From CAZAXU01 sp964489245 (GTDB lineage: Bacteria > Bacteroidota > Bacteroidia > Flavobacteriales > Flavobacteriaceae): a stretch of 56,131 bases of DNA. The notes under the pieces are model-generated. The model saw only the letters and a list, made by a program, of their open reading frames with translations, did not search any database and was not told the DNA's origin. The position numbers and the translations under genes were made by a program. The DNA lies in the NCBI GenBank assembly GCA_964489245.1, contig CAZAXU010000006.1, forward strand, positions 1-56,131. Direction: 5' to 3'. Numbering within the stretch: position 1 is the first letter of the stretch; each line of letters begins with the position of its first letter. Shown here piece by piece: positions 32,774-41,242 of the stretch.

Positions 32774-34150
32774 TTATATTTTTCTCAATTTCACCGTGAA
32801 ATGTCTTAAAATAGGAGGCTCATACACAATTTCATATCCCGTTTTGGCTTCTTCGCGTGTGTTATATACTTTTTCAATCACTGCAGCCACATAGTCCATA
32901 TGTTTGTCTGTGTAGGTTCTGCGTGGAACAGCCAAGCGAACCAATTCCAAATTAGGATAGCGATTTTCTCCTGTTTCGGGGTCTCTGTCTGCCAGAATAG
33001 TGCCGATTTCAACACCTCGAATGCCGCCGACAATATAGAGTTCTATAGCTAGAGATTGCGCTCTGAACTGTTCTTTCGGAATGCTTGGAACAAATTTGTT
33101 GGCATCCAAATAGATAGCATGCCCTCCAATGGGTTGTTGCACGGGAACATTACTATACATGAGTTTGCGACCTAAATAATTTACTTGTTTTACACGGCTT
33201 TGCAGATAGTCAAATTCCGTGGCTTCATCCAATCCGATTGCCAAAGCGCCCATGTCTCTTCCGCTCATACCTCCGTAGGTGATAAACCCTTCATAGAGAA
33301 TGGCAAAAACAGTGGCCTTATTGAAAGTTTCTTCATTATTGGTTGCAATGAAGCCGCCCATATTCACCAAGCCGTCTTTTTTTGCGCTCATGGTCATGCC
33401 TTCGCCATAAGAAAACATTTCTCTAACAATTTTTTTAATGCTGACATCTCTGTATCCATCTTCTCTTTTCTTGATAAAATAAGCGTTTTCGGCAAAGCGA
33501 GCTCCGTCAAAATAGAGCGGAATGCCATATTTTTCACATAAAGCCGATGTTTCTTTGATGTTTTTCATGGAAACAGGTTGCCCGCCGGCAGTATTGCAAG
33601 TAATAGTCAGAACAACCATTGGAATTTTTTCTTTTGGATTATTTTTAAAAACATTTTCCAGCTTGTTCAAATCTATATTTCCTTTAAAAGGATGAAAACT
33701 AGCGGTGTCTGATGCAATATCTATGGTGCAATCAAAGGCTTTTGCTTTTCTGAATTCAATATGAGCTTTTGTGGTGTCAAAATGAGCATTTCCGGGAATG
33801 ATATCACCCTCTTTAACCAAGGCGGAAAACAATACGTTTTCTGCGGCACGTCCTTGATGTGTGGGGATTAGATATTCATAACCGGTGATGCGATTAATGG
33901 TATTTTTGAGCAATTCAAAAGAGCGAGATCCGGCATAACTTTCGTCTCCTCGCATGATTTCAGCCCATTGGTTGTCACTCATGGACCCTGTTCCGCTGTC
34001 GGTCAATAAATCTATATAGACTTGATTGCTTTTCAGGTTAAATAAGTTGTAATGAGCATCTTTAATCCACTGTTTTCGTTGCTCGATGGTTGATCGTTTA
34101 ATATTTTCAACCGATTTTATTTTATAAGGTTCTGAATAGGGTAATTCCAT
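32774..34150 (-). CDS. tnaA: Tryptophanase (tryptophan indole-lyase)
   Basis: This 458-residue PLP enzyme splits tryptophan to indole, pyruvate and ammonia. The PLP lysine is K258 in MSAKKDGLV; IDLLTDSGTGSMSDNQWAEIMRGDE near residue 46 and PTHQGRAAEN near 96 are family signatures. Two features favour tryptophanase over the close relative tyrosine phenol-lyase: the C-terminus ILRHFTVKL keeps the histidine seen in TnaA where the lyase has Phe, and RGVEIGT replaces the arginine-bearing RSMERG of the lyase. No tnaC-like leader is visible; prfB ends 28 bases upstream. Confidence 0.93.
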   Translation of the reverse strand: MELPYSEPYKIKSVENIKRSTIEQRKQWIKDAHYNLFNLKSNQVYIDLLTDSGTGSMSDNQWAEIMRGDESYAGSRSFELLKNTINRITGYEYLIPTHQGRAAENVLFSALVKEGDIIPGNAHFDTTKAHIEFRKAKAFDCTIDIASDTASFHPFKGNIDLNKLENVFKNNPKEKIPMVVLTITCNTAGGQPVSMKNIKETSALCEKYGIPLYFDGARFAENAYFIKKREDGYRDVSIKKIVREMFSYGEGMTMSAKKDGLVNMGGFIATNNEETFNKATVFAILYEGFITYGGMSGRDMGALAIGLDEATEFDYLQSRVKQVNYLGRKLMYSNVPVQQPIGGHAIYLDANKFVPSIPKEQFRAQSLAIELYIVGGIRGVEIGTILADRDPETGENRYPNLELVRLAVPRRTYTDKHMDYVAAVIEKVYNTREEAKTGYEIVYEPPILRHFTVKLRKI

Positions 34151-34178
34151 AATTCTTTTGGTTTATGTTTTATATTTT

Positions 34179-35283
34179 TCACTTTAAACTTTTCTTTTTC
34201 TGTCCCATTTCCATCAAATAGGCTTTTAGGAAAGCATCAAGATTTCCGTTAAGCACATCCTCCACCTGTGAGGTTTCATGTCCTGTTCTCAAATCTTTGA
34301 CAAGTTTATAGGGTTGCATCACATAGTTTCTGATTTGAGATCCCCACTCAATTTTTTTCTTGTTGGCTTCAATCTTATCTCTTTCCGCTTGTTTTTTTTG
34401 CATTTCTATTTCATAGAGTCTGGATTTCAGCAATTGCATGGCTTTGGTTTTGTTGTCCAGTTGTGAGCGTGTTTCAGAATTTTCAATTACAATGCCGCTT
34501 GGAAAATGTCGCAACCTGACGGCAGTTTCAATTTTGTTTACGGATTGTCCGCCCGCCCCGCTGGAACGCATGGTTTCCCATTTGATATCTGCCGGATTCA
34601 CTTCAATTTCTATACTTTCATCAATCAGCGGGTATACATAAACCGATGCAAAAGACGTATGTCGTTTGGCGTTGCTGTCAAAAGGAGAAATTCTCACCAA
34701 TCTGTGAACTCCGTTTTCTCCTTTAAGATATCCAAAAGCATATGCTCCGTCTATTTCGATAGTAACGGTTTTTATTCCGGCAACATCTCCTGATTGATAG
34801 TTGAGTTCTTTGATTTTATAGCCGTTTTTTTCTGACCACATCAGATACATTCTGAGTAGCATTTCTGCCCAATCGTTGCTTTCGGTTCCTCCGGCGCCGG
34901 CAGTGATTTGTAATACAGCACTTAAGATGTCGGCATCTTCAGACAACATGTTTTTTAATTCAAGTTTCTCAATTAAATTTTTTGATTGTTTGAATTGGGC
35001 AGTCATTTCATCTTCAGAAACTTCTTGTTCTTTATAAAAATCATACAATACAGATAAATCGTCAAAAGATTGCCTGGCGGCATAAAAATCATCTATCCAT
35101 TTTTTTTTCTGACGGATGGAGCGCATAACAACCTCTGCCTCTTTCGGATTGTTCCAAAAGTCAGGGTTTCCGGTTTTTTCCTCTTCGTTCTGAATTTCTA
35201 TTTTTTTTTGATCTATGTCAAAGATAGTAGTTTAAGTCGGTTAGTCTTTTTTCTAAATCTTTGAGTTGTTCGAGTGTGATCAT
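34179..35283 (-). CDS. prfB: Peptide chain release factor 2 with programmed +1 frameshift
   Basis: RF2 ends translation at UGA and UAA. The first frame starts at the ATG at 35283 and reads 21 codons to an in-frame TGA. The slip site CTT TGA C is at 35223-35217 on the minus strand, and a +1 shift continues in the second frame to 34179, giving 367 residues. SPF at about 199-201 reads the stop codon and GGQ at about 244-246 triggers hydrolysis. The window's RF2 is therefore autoregulated by its own abundance. Unlike the E. coli site, no AGGGGG-like sequence lies upstream of the slip. The downstream frame alone would look like a truncated RF2 starting at an internal ATG (35126). Confidence 0.96.
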
Positions 35284-35301
35284 ATCTTGTTTGATTTTTA
35301 G

Positions 35302-35309
35302 CAAAAATA
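35302..35309 (-). promoter_or_regulatory. -7 box of prfB
   Basis: On the minus strand TATTTTTG matches TAnnTTTG exactly, 18 bases before the ATG at 35283. Confidence 0.5.
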
Positions 35310-35371
35310 AGACATTATATTTTTATAATTGAATATTATTTTATATTTTGGGCGATATAAATATAACTTAT

Positions 35372-35761
35372 ATGAGTGATAAAGTAAAATTGGAATTGGA
35401 ATTTCCGATTCACGCTTCTCCAAGTATGATTTTTCAGTATCTGACTACCCCATCCGGTTTGAGTCAATGGTTTGCAGATGACATAAACTACAGAGGAAAA
35501 ATATATACATTCATTTGGGACGGTTCAGAAGAAAAAGCAAAATTGGCTTCTAAGAGAGATGGGGAGAGAGTCAAATATAAATGGTTGGATGAAGATGATA
35601 AGGAAACGAGTTACTTCACGGAGTTTAAGATAGTTACGGATGAATTAACAAAAGATGTTTCTTTGTTGATTACTGATTTTTCCGATGAGGATGAAATCGA
35701 AGAAACCAAAATGTTATGGGAAAATCAAATCAATGAATTGAAGCATATTATCGGAGCATAA
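35372..35761 (+). CDS. START-like (AHSA1/SRPBCC) domain protein
   Basis: The start is the ATG at 35372 (MSDKVKLELEFPIHASP); an in-frame TTG 24 bases upstream is unlikely. The 129-residue protein looks like the helix-grip SRPBCC/START-like fold: an N-terminal strand, the motif SPSMIFQYLTTPSGLSQWFAD, a middle sheet, and a C-terminal long helix (MLWENQINELKHII). Such proteins bind hydrophobic ligands, but the ligand is unknown. It is divergent from prfB and ended by the terminator at 35788-35815. Confidence 0.85.
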   Translation: MSDKVKLELEFPIHASPSMIFQYLTTPSGLSQWFADDINYRGKIYTFIWDGSEEKAKLASKRDGERVKYKWLDEDDKETSYFTEFKIVTDELTKDVSLLITDFSDEDEIEETKMLWENQINELKHIIGA

Positions 35762-35787
35762 TTTTTTAAAAAACAGATATCAACCTG

Positions 35788-35815
35788 AAAGAGACCGTTT
35801 TGTGTCTCTTTTTTG
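35788..35815 (+). terminator. Terminator of the START-like gene
   Basis: AAAGAGAC at 35788-35795 pairs with GTCTCTTT at 35804-35811 around an eight-base loop, followed by Ts. Confidence 0.85.
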
Positions 35816-35856
35816 TTTTTAGGTTCTAAAAATTATAAAATATTAGCATGTGTCTT

Positions 35857-35887
35857 TTTGAAATAAGTATTTTATTTTGTATTTTTG
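35857..35887 (+). promoter_or_regulatory. Promoter of kbp
   Basis: TTTG at 35857-35860 is followed after 19 bases by TATTTTTG at 35880-35887, a textbook Bacteroidota promoter 27 bases before the start codon. Confidence 0.7.
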
Positions 35888-35914
35888 GGCATATTAACTT
35901 AAAAAAATATTATT

Positions 35915-36382
35915 ATGGGATTATTTTCATTTATCAAAGATGCAGGCGCCAAGTTGTTTGGCAAAAAACACGAAGAAGACACAAGATCTATTGAAGAAAT
36001 AAACTTTGAAAAAGCACAAAAACTTCAAGCGGAAATTATGGGTTTCGGATTGCCTGTTGAGGGACTTAATATTGTGATTGACGGAGATAGAGCATTTGTG
36101 TTTGGAACAGCTGCCAATCAGGAAGTCAAAGAAAAAATCATTCTAACCGTTGGAAATACGGAAGGCATTGCAGAAGTTGACGATAAAATAGATGTGCCGA
36201 CACCTGAGCCTGAGGCTAGATTTTACACAGTTCAAAAAGGAGACTATTTGAGTAAAATAGCCAAAGAAATGTATGGTGACGCATCAAAATACAATGTGAT
36301 TTTTGAAGCCAATAAACCAATGCTGAAAGATCCGGATTTGATTTATCCCGGTCAAGTATTGAGAGTGCCGAATCTAGATTAA
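35915..36382 (+). CDS. kbp: BON-LysM protein, potassium-binding protein Kbp (YgaU) homologue
   Basis: This 155-residue cytoplasmic protein has a BON domain at about residues 30-93 (ending GIAEVDDKIDV) and a LysM domain at about 102-152 (FYTVQKGDYLSKIAKEMYGD, then YPGQVLRVP). Length, N-terminus MGLFSFIKDAGAKLFGK and domain order match E. coli YgaU/Kbp closely. That protein binds potassium ions and changes shape. There is no signal peptide, so the LysM domain is unlikely to face peptidoglycan. The gene has its own promoter and terminator. Confidence 0.93.
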   Translation: MGLFSFIKDAGAKLFGKKHEEDTRSIEEINFEKAQKLQAEIMGFGLPVEGLNIVIDGDRAFVFGTAANQEVKEKIILTVGNTEGIAEVDDKIDVPTPEPEARFYTVQKGDYLSKIAKEMYGDASKYNVIFEANKPMLKDPDLIYPGQVLRVPNLD

Positions 36383-36402
36383 CCAAATTGATTGAATGAA
36401 AG

Positions 36403-36434
36403 AAATCCAACCGAATTCGGTTGGATTTTTTTTT
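36403..36434 (+). terminator. Terminator of kbp
   Basis: A perfect palindrome (36403-36428, AATCCAACCG with CGGTTGGATT around AATT) runs into nine Ts. The next gene starts only 14 bases later. Confidence 0.9.
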
Positions 36435-36447
36435 GTATCTTGGTTGC

Positions 36448-37791
36448 ATGAGATTTAAAAATTTCTTGGTTGTTCTATTCTTGATTCTTGCTACACACTC
36501 AAGCATTTCCCAAGATGTTTTTAAATTGCCGGAACACAGCAAGAAAACTACCATGAGATTTAAATTGGTCTCAAATCTAATCATAGTTCCGGTTCAAGTC
36601 AATGGTTCGAAAATGAATCTTATTTTAGATACGGGCGTAAAACAAACCATACTAATCAACATACATCCCGGAGACAGTATTAAATTACAGAATTTAGAAA
36701 CCGTATTTTTTGCAGGAATTGGAAGCAAGGATGTAAAAATAAAAGGGGTTAAATCAAAGCACAATCATATCAAAGTGGGAAAAACATTGTTAAATGAAGA
36801 CCATACAATGTATTTTATCCACGACTTGAAATTTGATTTTTCTGAGAAAATAGGGATTGTAATCAATGGTTTTATCGGAGGGGATTTGCTAAAGGATTTT
36901 ATCGTAAAAATAAACTATAGAAATAAAAAACTTACTTTTTATAAAAGAGACAAATTCAAATGCAGGAAATTGAGAAAGTATAAAAAATATGATATTGATA
37001 TGATTGAAGGCAAACCTTACATCAACGGGCTTGTTGAATTTAGAAAAGGGGAGAAGAAAAAATTAAAATTCTTGATAGATACCGGTAGTAGTGATGCTGT
37101 TTGGTTGTTTAGAAACAGTCGGGTAAAAATACCGAAAAACATAAAATATATTGCCGATTATTTGGGAAGAGGCTTAAGCGGGAACGTGAATGGCAGAAGA
37201 ACGAAAATGCAACGTTTTGATATTGATAACAATTTTAAGTTTAAAAATGTTTATGTGGCATTCCCTGATTCCACATATACTGAAACGGTTAATGCAAAAA
37301 AGTTTTATGATGGTATCATCGGAAACGAGATAATGAGAAGATTTTTTGTTTTTTTGGACTATGGAAACAAAAAATTGTATCTAAAAAAATATAGAGGAAA
37401 TTATCATGAAAAATTTTATTATAACATCAGTGGCATTTCAATTGCCTATGGAGGAAAGATCTTGGTTCAAGAAAAAACAGCCGTAATAGCACATGATTCC
37501 GGCAACAAAGACAACAGAGTTTTGATTGACTACAAGTATGAATATAAACTGAAACCCATCTATGTCATCACATATGTCAGAGCAGGTTCTCCTGCAGAAC
37601 AAGCAGGATTGATATATGGAGATGTTTTGCTGAAAGTCAACGGAAAGCCTTCATATAAGTATAGTCTGCAAGAACTTTGGCAGCGTTTCTTTTATCAAAA
37701 TAAAAAATCAATTAAATTGCTTATTGATCGCAATGGTTTTTTGTTTGAAGCAAAAATAAAAAATATCGATGTATTTCGAAATGTAGAATAA
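36448..37791 (+). CDS. Retropepsin-like aspartic protease with C-terminal PDZ domain
   Basis: The start at 36448 (MRFKNFLVVLFLILATHSSISQ) gives a signal peptide; a TTG upstream lies inside the terminator. The 447-residue protein has two retropepsin-like halves. Each carries an aspartate motif: D61-TG in NLILDTGVKQT and D211-TGS in FLIDTGSSDAVW. A PDZ domain follows at about 375-445 (VRAGSPAEQAGLIYGDVLLKVNG). This is an extracytoplasmic single-chain aspartic protease of the kind frequent in Bacteroidota. Its substrate is unknown. Confidence 0.85.
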   Translation: MRFKNFLVVLFLILATHSSISQDVFKLPEHSKKTTMRFKLVSNLIIVPVQVNGSKMNLILDTGVKQTILINIHPGDSIKLQNLETVFFAGIGSKDVKIKGVKSKHNHIKVGKTLLNEDHTMYFIHDLKFDFSEKIGIVINGFIGGDLLKDFIVKINYRNKKLTFYKRDKFKCRKLRKYKKYDIDMIEGKPYINGLVEFRKGEKKKLKFLIDTGSSDAVWLFRNSRVKIPKNIKYIADYLGRGLSGNVNGRRTKMQRFDIDNNFKFKNVYVAFPDSTYTETVNAKKFYDGIIGNEIMRRFFVFLDYGNKKLYLKKYRGNYHEKFYYNISGISIAYGGKILVQEKTAVIAHDSGNKDNRVLIDYKYEYKLKPIYVITYVRAGSPAEQAGLIYGDVLLKVNGKPSYKYSLQELWQRFFYQNKKSIKLLIDRNGFLFEAKIKNIDVFRNVE

Positions 37792-37797
37792 TGGTAT

Positions 37798-37826
37798 TAT
37801 ATTTGAACCTTAAATTCTTAAGAATT
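37798..37826 (+). promoter_or_regulatory. Promoter -7 box followed by a 14-base perfect palindrome
   Basis: TATATTTG at 37798-37805 matches TAnnTTTG. Eight bases later, AATTCTTAAGAATT at 37813-37826 is a perfect palindrome sitting where transcription should begin. It may be an operator for the lipoprotein gene that starts at 37846. Confidence 0.45.
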
Positions 37827-37845
37827 AATCTTTAAATAAATTATT

Positions 37846-39036
37846 ATGATGAAAAAAATTATCTATCTCAATTTTTTGATGTTATTTTTATTGAGTTCTT
37901 GCGGAAATACAAAGCAAATACAGAACTATATTTATTCGGGAGACTATGACACTGCAATCAATCTTTCCGTTGAGAAATTAAAAAAGAAAAAAGGAAGCAA
38001 AAGCGGAGATGCTTATGCCTTGCTGTTAAAGGAAGCCTACGATAAGGCAAACCAAAAGGATTTAGAGACGATAAATAAGCTAAAAGCAAATACAAATCCG
38101 AACAAGTGGCAGAAGATTTATGATACTTACCTGAATTTGGATAATCGTCAGGAAGATATCAAACCCTTGTTGCCCATCTATGTTGTCAAGGAAAACAGGC
38201 AATTAGATTTTCCGATAACCGACTATACTTCAAAAATTCTAGATGCAAAAGATCATTTGGTTTCTCATCTTTACAAAAAAGCAAATATTCTATTGGGGCA
38301 TCATAATAAAAAAGATGCACGAGAAGCCTATGATTTGCTTGATGAAATTGATAGAATTGACCCGGATTACAAAAATACCAGAAGTTTAATGAATCAGGCA
38401 CATCAAGCGGGAATGTCTCACGCTTTGGTTATTGTTGAAAACAAAACAAACCAAGTTATCCCAAGAAGATTGTCAGACGAATTATTAAATTTTAGCAGTT
38501 ACGGAGCTAATAATTTTTGGGTGGACTATCATAACCAAAGAATAAGCGGTGTAAATTATGACCATCAAATCAAGTTGAAATTCACACAAATTTTGATTGG
38601 TCCTAATCAATCCAGAGACAAGGAAATTGTAGAAGAAAAAACCATTCAAGATGGTTATGACTATCTGAAAGACGGGAACGGAAATGTGGTGAAAGACAGT
38701 TTGGGACACCCAATCAAGCGTCCCAGATATATCAAAGTTAGAAGCAATGTTCATCTGTATCAACAATATAAAGAAACCGCTTTAAAGGCAGTTGCTGAAA
38801 TCATTGACTTGAGAACCAACCAAAGAGTGGACAATTTTCCTTTGGAAAGCAAATTTATCTTCGATCATAAATTTGCCACTTATAGAGGAGATAAAAGGGC
38901 GATAAGAAATGAAATATTAAATTTTTTGAAAGAAAAACAAGTTCGGTTTCCCACCACGGAACAGATGATTTATGATGCATCAAAACAAATCAAAATGCAG
39001 TTTAAAGATATTCTGAATCAGGCTACTTTTCTATAA
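37846..39036 (+). CDS. Predicted lipoprotein with helical-repeat N-domain, function unknown
   Basis: This 396-residue protein has a lipoprotein signal (LNFLMLFLLSSCGN, Cys about residue 19). The first half is helical, with a pattern suggesting TPR-like repeats (SGDYDTAINLSVEKL near 32, ANILLGHHNKKDAREAYDLLDEIDRIDP near 148). The second half is mixed alpha/beta with no recognised domain (ALVIVENKTNQVIPRRLSDELL). It may be conserved in flavobacteria but I cannot name a family. It is monocistronic, between its own promoter and the bidirectional terminator at 39060. Confidence 0.65.
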   Translation: MMKKIIYLNFLMLFLLSSCGNTKQIQNYIYSGDYDTAINLSVEKLKKKKGSKSGDAYALLLKEAYDKANQKDLETINKLKANTNPNKWQKIYDTYLNLDNRQEDIKPLLPIYVVKENRQLDFPITDYTSKILDAKDHLVSHLYKKANILLGHHNKKDAREAYDLLDEIDRIDPDYKNTRSLMNQAHQAGMSHALVIVENKTNQVIPRRLSDELLNFSSYGANNFWVDYHNQRISGVNYDHQIKLKFTQILIGPNQSRDKEIVEEKTIQDGYDYLKDGNGNVVKDSLGHPIKRPRYIKVRSNVHLYQQYKETALKAVAEIIDLRTNQRVDNFPLESKFIFDHKFATYRGDKRAIRNEILNFLKEKQVRFPTTEQMIYDASKQIKMQFKDILNQATFL

Positions 39037-39059
39037 AAGAACAAGGATGGTGAAATAAA

Positions 39060-39088
39060 AATAGTCATCTGTGGATGGCTATTTTTTT
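39060..39088. terminator. Bidirectional terminator between convergent genes
   Basis: AATAGTCATC pairs with GATGGCTATT (one G-U pair) around TGTG. Ts follow on the plus strand and a shorter T run on the minus strand. It overlaps the last codons of the lytic transglycosylase gene. Confidence 0.85.
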
Positions 39089-39975
39089 ATTTTGATATAA
39101 TAAGTTTTCTTTGATTTATTGGTGAGCTTGTTACTTCTCAGCCAAGGATTCAGAAGTTTGAGTTCTTTATAAGTGACACCTTGTTTTCGGGCAAACTCTG
39201 CCAGATTCTGAATGCTTGAATCAACAGCTACTTCATAAAAATCATAAGGAGTATATAAATCTGAAGTGTTGAATACAAACCCAAAATCTCTGGGATGCTC
39301 TAAAATATGCTTGATCATAATGATTCTAGGAATATATCTGGATGTTTCGTCATTGAGATATAAATCATAATAATTATATACTTTTTGATTTTCAATCTCT
39401 TTGGCAATTTTTGTCATGCCCGCGTTGTATGAAGCGGCAGCCAGCGTCCAAGATCCAAATTTGTTTCGTGCTTTCTTTAGATATTGACAAGCAACACCGG
39501 TTGCTTTTTCCAGATGATAGCGTTCGTCCACTTCTTTGTTGACTTCCAGTCCGTATTCTTTTGCGGTGCTTCGCATAATCTGCCAAAAACCTTTTGCGCC
39601 GCTTGGAGATGTTACGTTTTGTAAACCGCTTTCGGCAACAGCCAGATATTTGAAATCGTCGGGGACAGCGTTTTTCTTTAGAATGGGTTCGATAGTAGGA
39701 AAATATTTGTTTTTTCTTTTGATCAATAACAGAGCATTTGATTGCCAATAGGTGTTGACCAACATTTCTCTGTCTATGCGTTCTCTGACATCTTTTTGTT
39801 CAACGGGAACCATCTCGTCAACCAAACTCAAACTATCCGGAATATGCAAAGCATAAATACGATAGTCATTGAGAAAACCGTTTTTTATGGCAGTTTCCGT
39901 AGTGGAATCGGTCTTGAAATTATAGCCGATGATTCCGAAAAATAACAGAAAGAAAAAGAAAAGTGTTTTTTTCAT
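39079..39975 (-). CDS. Lytic transglycosylase (SLT domain, MltD-like)
   Basis: The start is the ATG at 39975; a TTG two codons upstream is less likely. The 298-residue protein has a signal anchor (TLFFFFLLFFGIIGYNF) and an SLT domain at about residues 92-215. The catalytic glutamate is E115 in YLAVAESGLQN, with SGAKGFWQIMRSTAKEYGL and AAASYNAG following. The C-terminal 50 residues look like a short LysM-like or degenerate binding tail (FARKQGVTYKELKLLNPWL). It cleaves peptidoglycan glycan strands in the periplasm. Confidence 0.9.
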   Translation of the reverse strand: MKKTLFFFFLLFFGIIGYNFKTDSTTETAIKNGFLNDYRIYALHIPDSLSLVDEMVPVEQKDVRERIDREMLVNTYWQSNALLLIKRKNKYFPTIEPILKKNAVPDDFKYLAVAESGLQNVTSPSGAKGFWQIMRSTAKEYGLEVNKEVDERYHLEKATGVACQYLKKARNKFGSWTLAAASYNAGMTKIAKEIENQKVYNYYDLYLNDETSRYIPRIIMIKHILEHPRDFGFVFNTSDLYTPYDFYEVAVDSSIQNLAEFARKQGVTYKELKLLNPWLRSNKLTNKSKKTYYIKIKK

Positions 39976-40141
39976 GAACAAAAAGATTTATATCCACAAA
40001 GTTAATATAAAAATGTTAAAGATTAAACATCGGATTCTGAAGTCTCGAGACAGATGCATATTTATTTTTTTTATTCTGTTATCATTTCTCGCCGTTCTTA
40101 TAAATAAAAGTGTTTGTCTGCTTCGGTCCGGAGGCTTGCGG

Positions 40142-40173
40142 TTTGTTTCTTGTTCTTATTTTCTATACTTTTG
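40142..40173 (+). promoter_or_regulatory. Promoter of the PhnA-domain gene
   Basis: TTTG at 40142-40145 is followed after 20 bases by TACTTTTG at 40166-40173, 22 bases before the ATG at 40196. The rest of the gap 39976-40141 shows no gene. Confidence 0.7.
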
Positions 40174-40195
40174 CAGCAAATTACAATAAAAAATT

Positions 40196-40768
40196 ATGAG
40201 CATTATAAAAGCTTTACAGACAAGAAGTAACTCAATATGTGAACTGTGTTCCGGAACACAAAATTTGACTGCTTTTGTCGTTGAACCCACTCAGTCGAAC
40301 AATGCAGACAGTCACATTCTGGTTTGTGAAACCTGTCGGGAGCAGCTTGAAGATTCTGAAAAAATCAACTCAAATCATTGGCGGTGTCTCAATGAAAGCA
40401 TGTGGAGTGAAATTCCGGCAGTTCAGGTGATGGCTTGGAGAATGCTCAACAGACTTGACGAAGCTTGGGCGCGTGATTTGTTGGATATGCTTTATCTTGA
40501 CGAAGAAACACAAGCGTGGGCAGAAGCAACGGGCGAAGCAAACCAAGAAGACGCAGTGGTGCACAAAGACAGCAATGGAGCAATTTTACAACAAGGAGAC
40601 AATGTGGTTTTGATTCAAGATCTGAAAGTGAAAGGTGCAAATTTCACTGCCAAGCGCGGCACTGCCGTCAGGCGTATTTCTCTCGTTGAGGACAATCCTG
40701 AGCATATTGAAGGAAAAGTGGAAGGACAACAAATTGTTATTTTGACCAAATATGTCAAAAAGATTTAG
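40196..40768 (+). CDS. PhnA-domain zinc-ribbon protein
   Basis: This 190-residue protein has an N-terminal zinc ribbon (C15-x2-C18 and C44-x2-C47) and a C-terminal SH3-like PhnA domain at about residues 120-190 (VVHKDSNGAILQQGDNVVLIQDLKVKG). Between them is a helical region rich in Trp and acidic residues. Despite the name, the family is not firmly tied to phosphonate use, and no phn genes are nearby. It has its own promoter. Confidence 0.88.
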   Translation: MSIIKALQTRSNSICELCSGTQNLTAFVVEPTQSNNADSHILVCETCREQLEDSEKINSNHWRCLNESMWSEIPAVQVMAWRMLNRLDEAWARDLLDMLYLDEETQAWAEATGEANQEDAVVHKDSNGAILQQGDNVVLIQDLKVKGANFTAKRGTAVRRISLVEDNPEHIEGKVEGQQIVILTKYVKKI

Positions 40769-40774
40769 GCGTTT

Positions 40775-41239
40775 CTAAGAATGCTGACAAGTATCTCCAT
40801 CATGTGAATGATCATGATCATCAATTCCGGGTTCTTTTCGTTCGGCATTGTGCATCAGCCAATCCATTAGATTTTCAGGACTTTGAAAAATCTTAGTTTC
40901 AATTTTGATGTTGTTCACTTTGATTGTTGTCGGAACGGAAATTTTTGAATTGTCGTGTAACAGAATTCCCATTCGATAGCCCTTATGAGAAATGATTTTA
41001 GGCAAAATGTAGGTCACGAACCAATCGATGGTTTCTTGACTGATAAGGTGTTCAATTCTTCTGAAATCCGTATAGATTTGATTGGCACGTTTATAAATCC
41101 TTTTGTCCAAAAAATTCAGCCATTCATGATAAATGCCTTGTTCATCCATATACTCGGCATATTCTGTCCAGTAGAAATGAGAAAGATATTGTAATTCTAA
41201 ATAGTTTGCGTGTAAAAATTTTGATTGATATAAAAACAT
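40775..41239 (-). CDS. Uncharacterised protein with His/Asp-rich C-terminus, downstream of hutU
   Basis: This 154-residue protein has no signal peptide. The N-terminal half is aromatic and helical (FYWTEYAEYMDEQGIYHEWLNFL). The middle (GYRMGILLHDNSKISVPTTIKVNNIKIETKIFQSPENLMDWL) has an alternating pattern reminiscent of SpoIIAA/STAS-like folds, a weak impression only. It ends in a metal-binding-like tail with four His and a Cys (DDHDHSHDGDTCQHS). The start lies four bases after the hutU stop, so the two are very likely co-transcribed. Confidence 0.6.
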   Translation of the reverse strand: MFLYQSKFLHANYLELQYLSHFYWTEYAEYMDEQGIYHEWLNFLDKRIYKRANQIYTDFRRIEHLISQETIDWFVTYILPKIISHKGYRMGILLHDNSKISVPTTIKVNNIKIETKIFQSPENLMDWLMHNAERKEPGIDDHDHSHDGDTCQHS

Positions 41240-41242
41240 GTG

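Noticed and set aside
34179..35126. A shortened RF2 starting at an internal ATG
   Set aside because: The complete protein is restored by the CTT-TGA-C frameshift and a 21-codon first frame starting at 35283.
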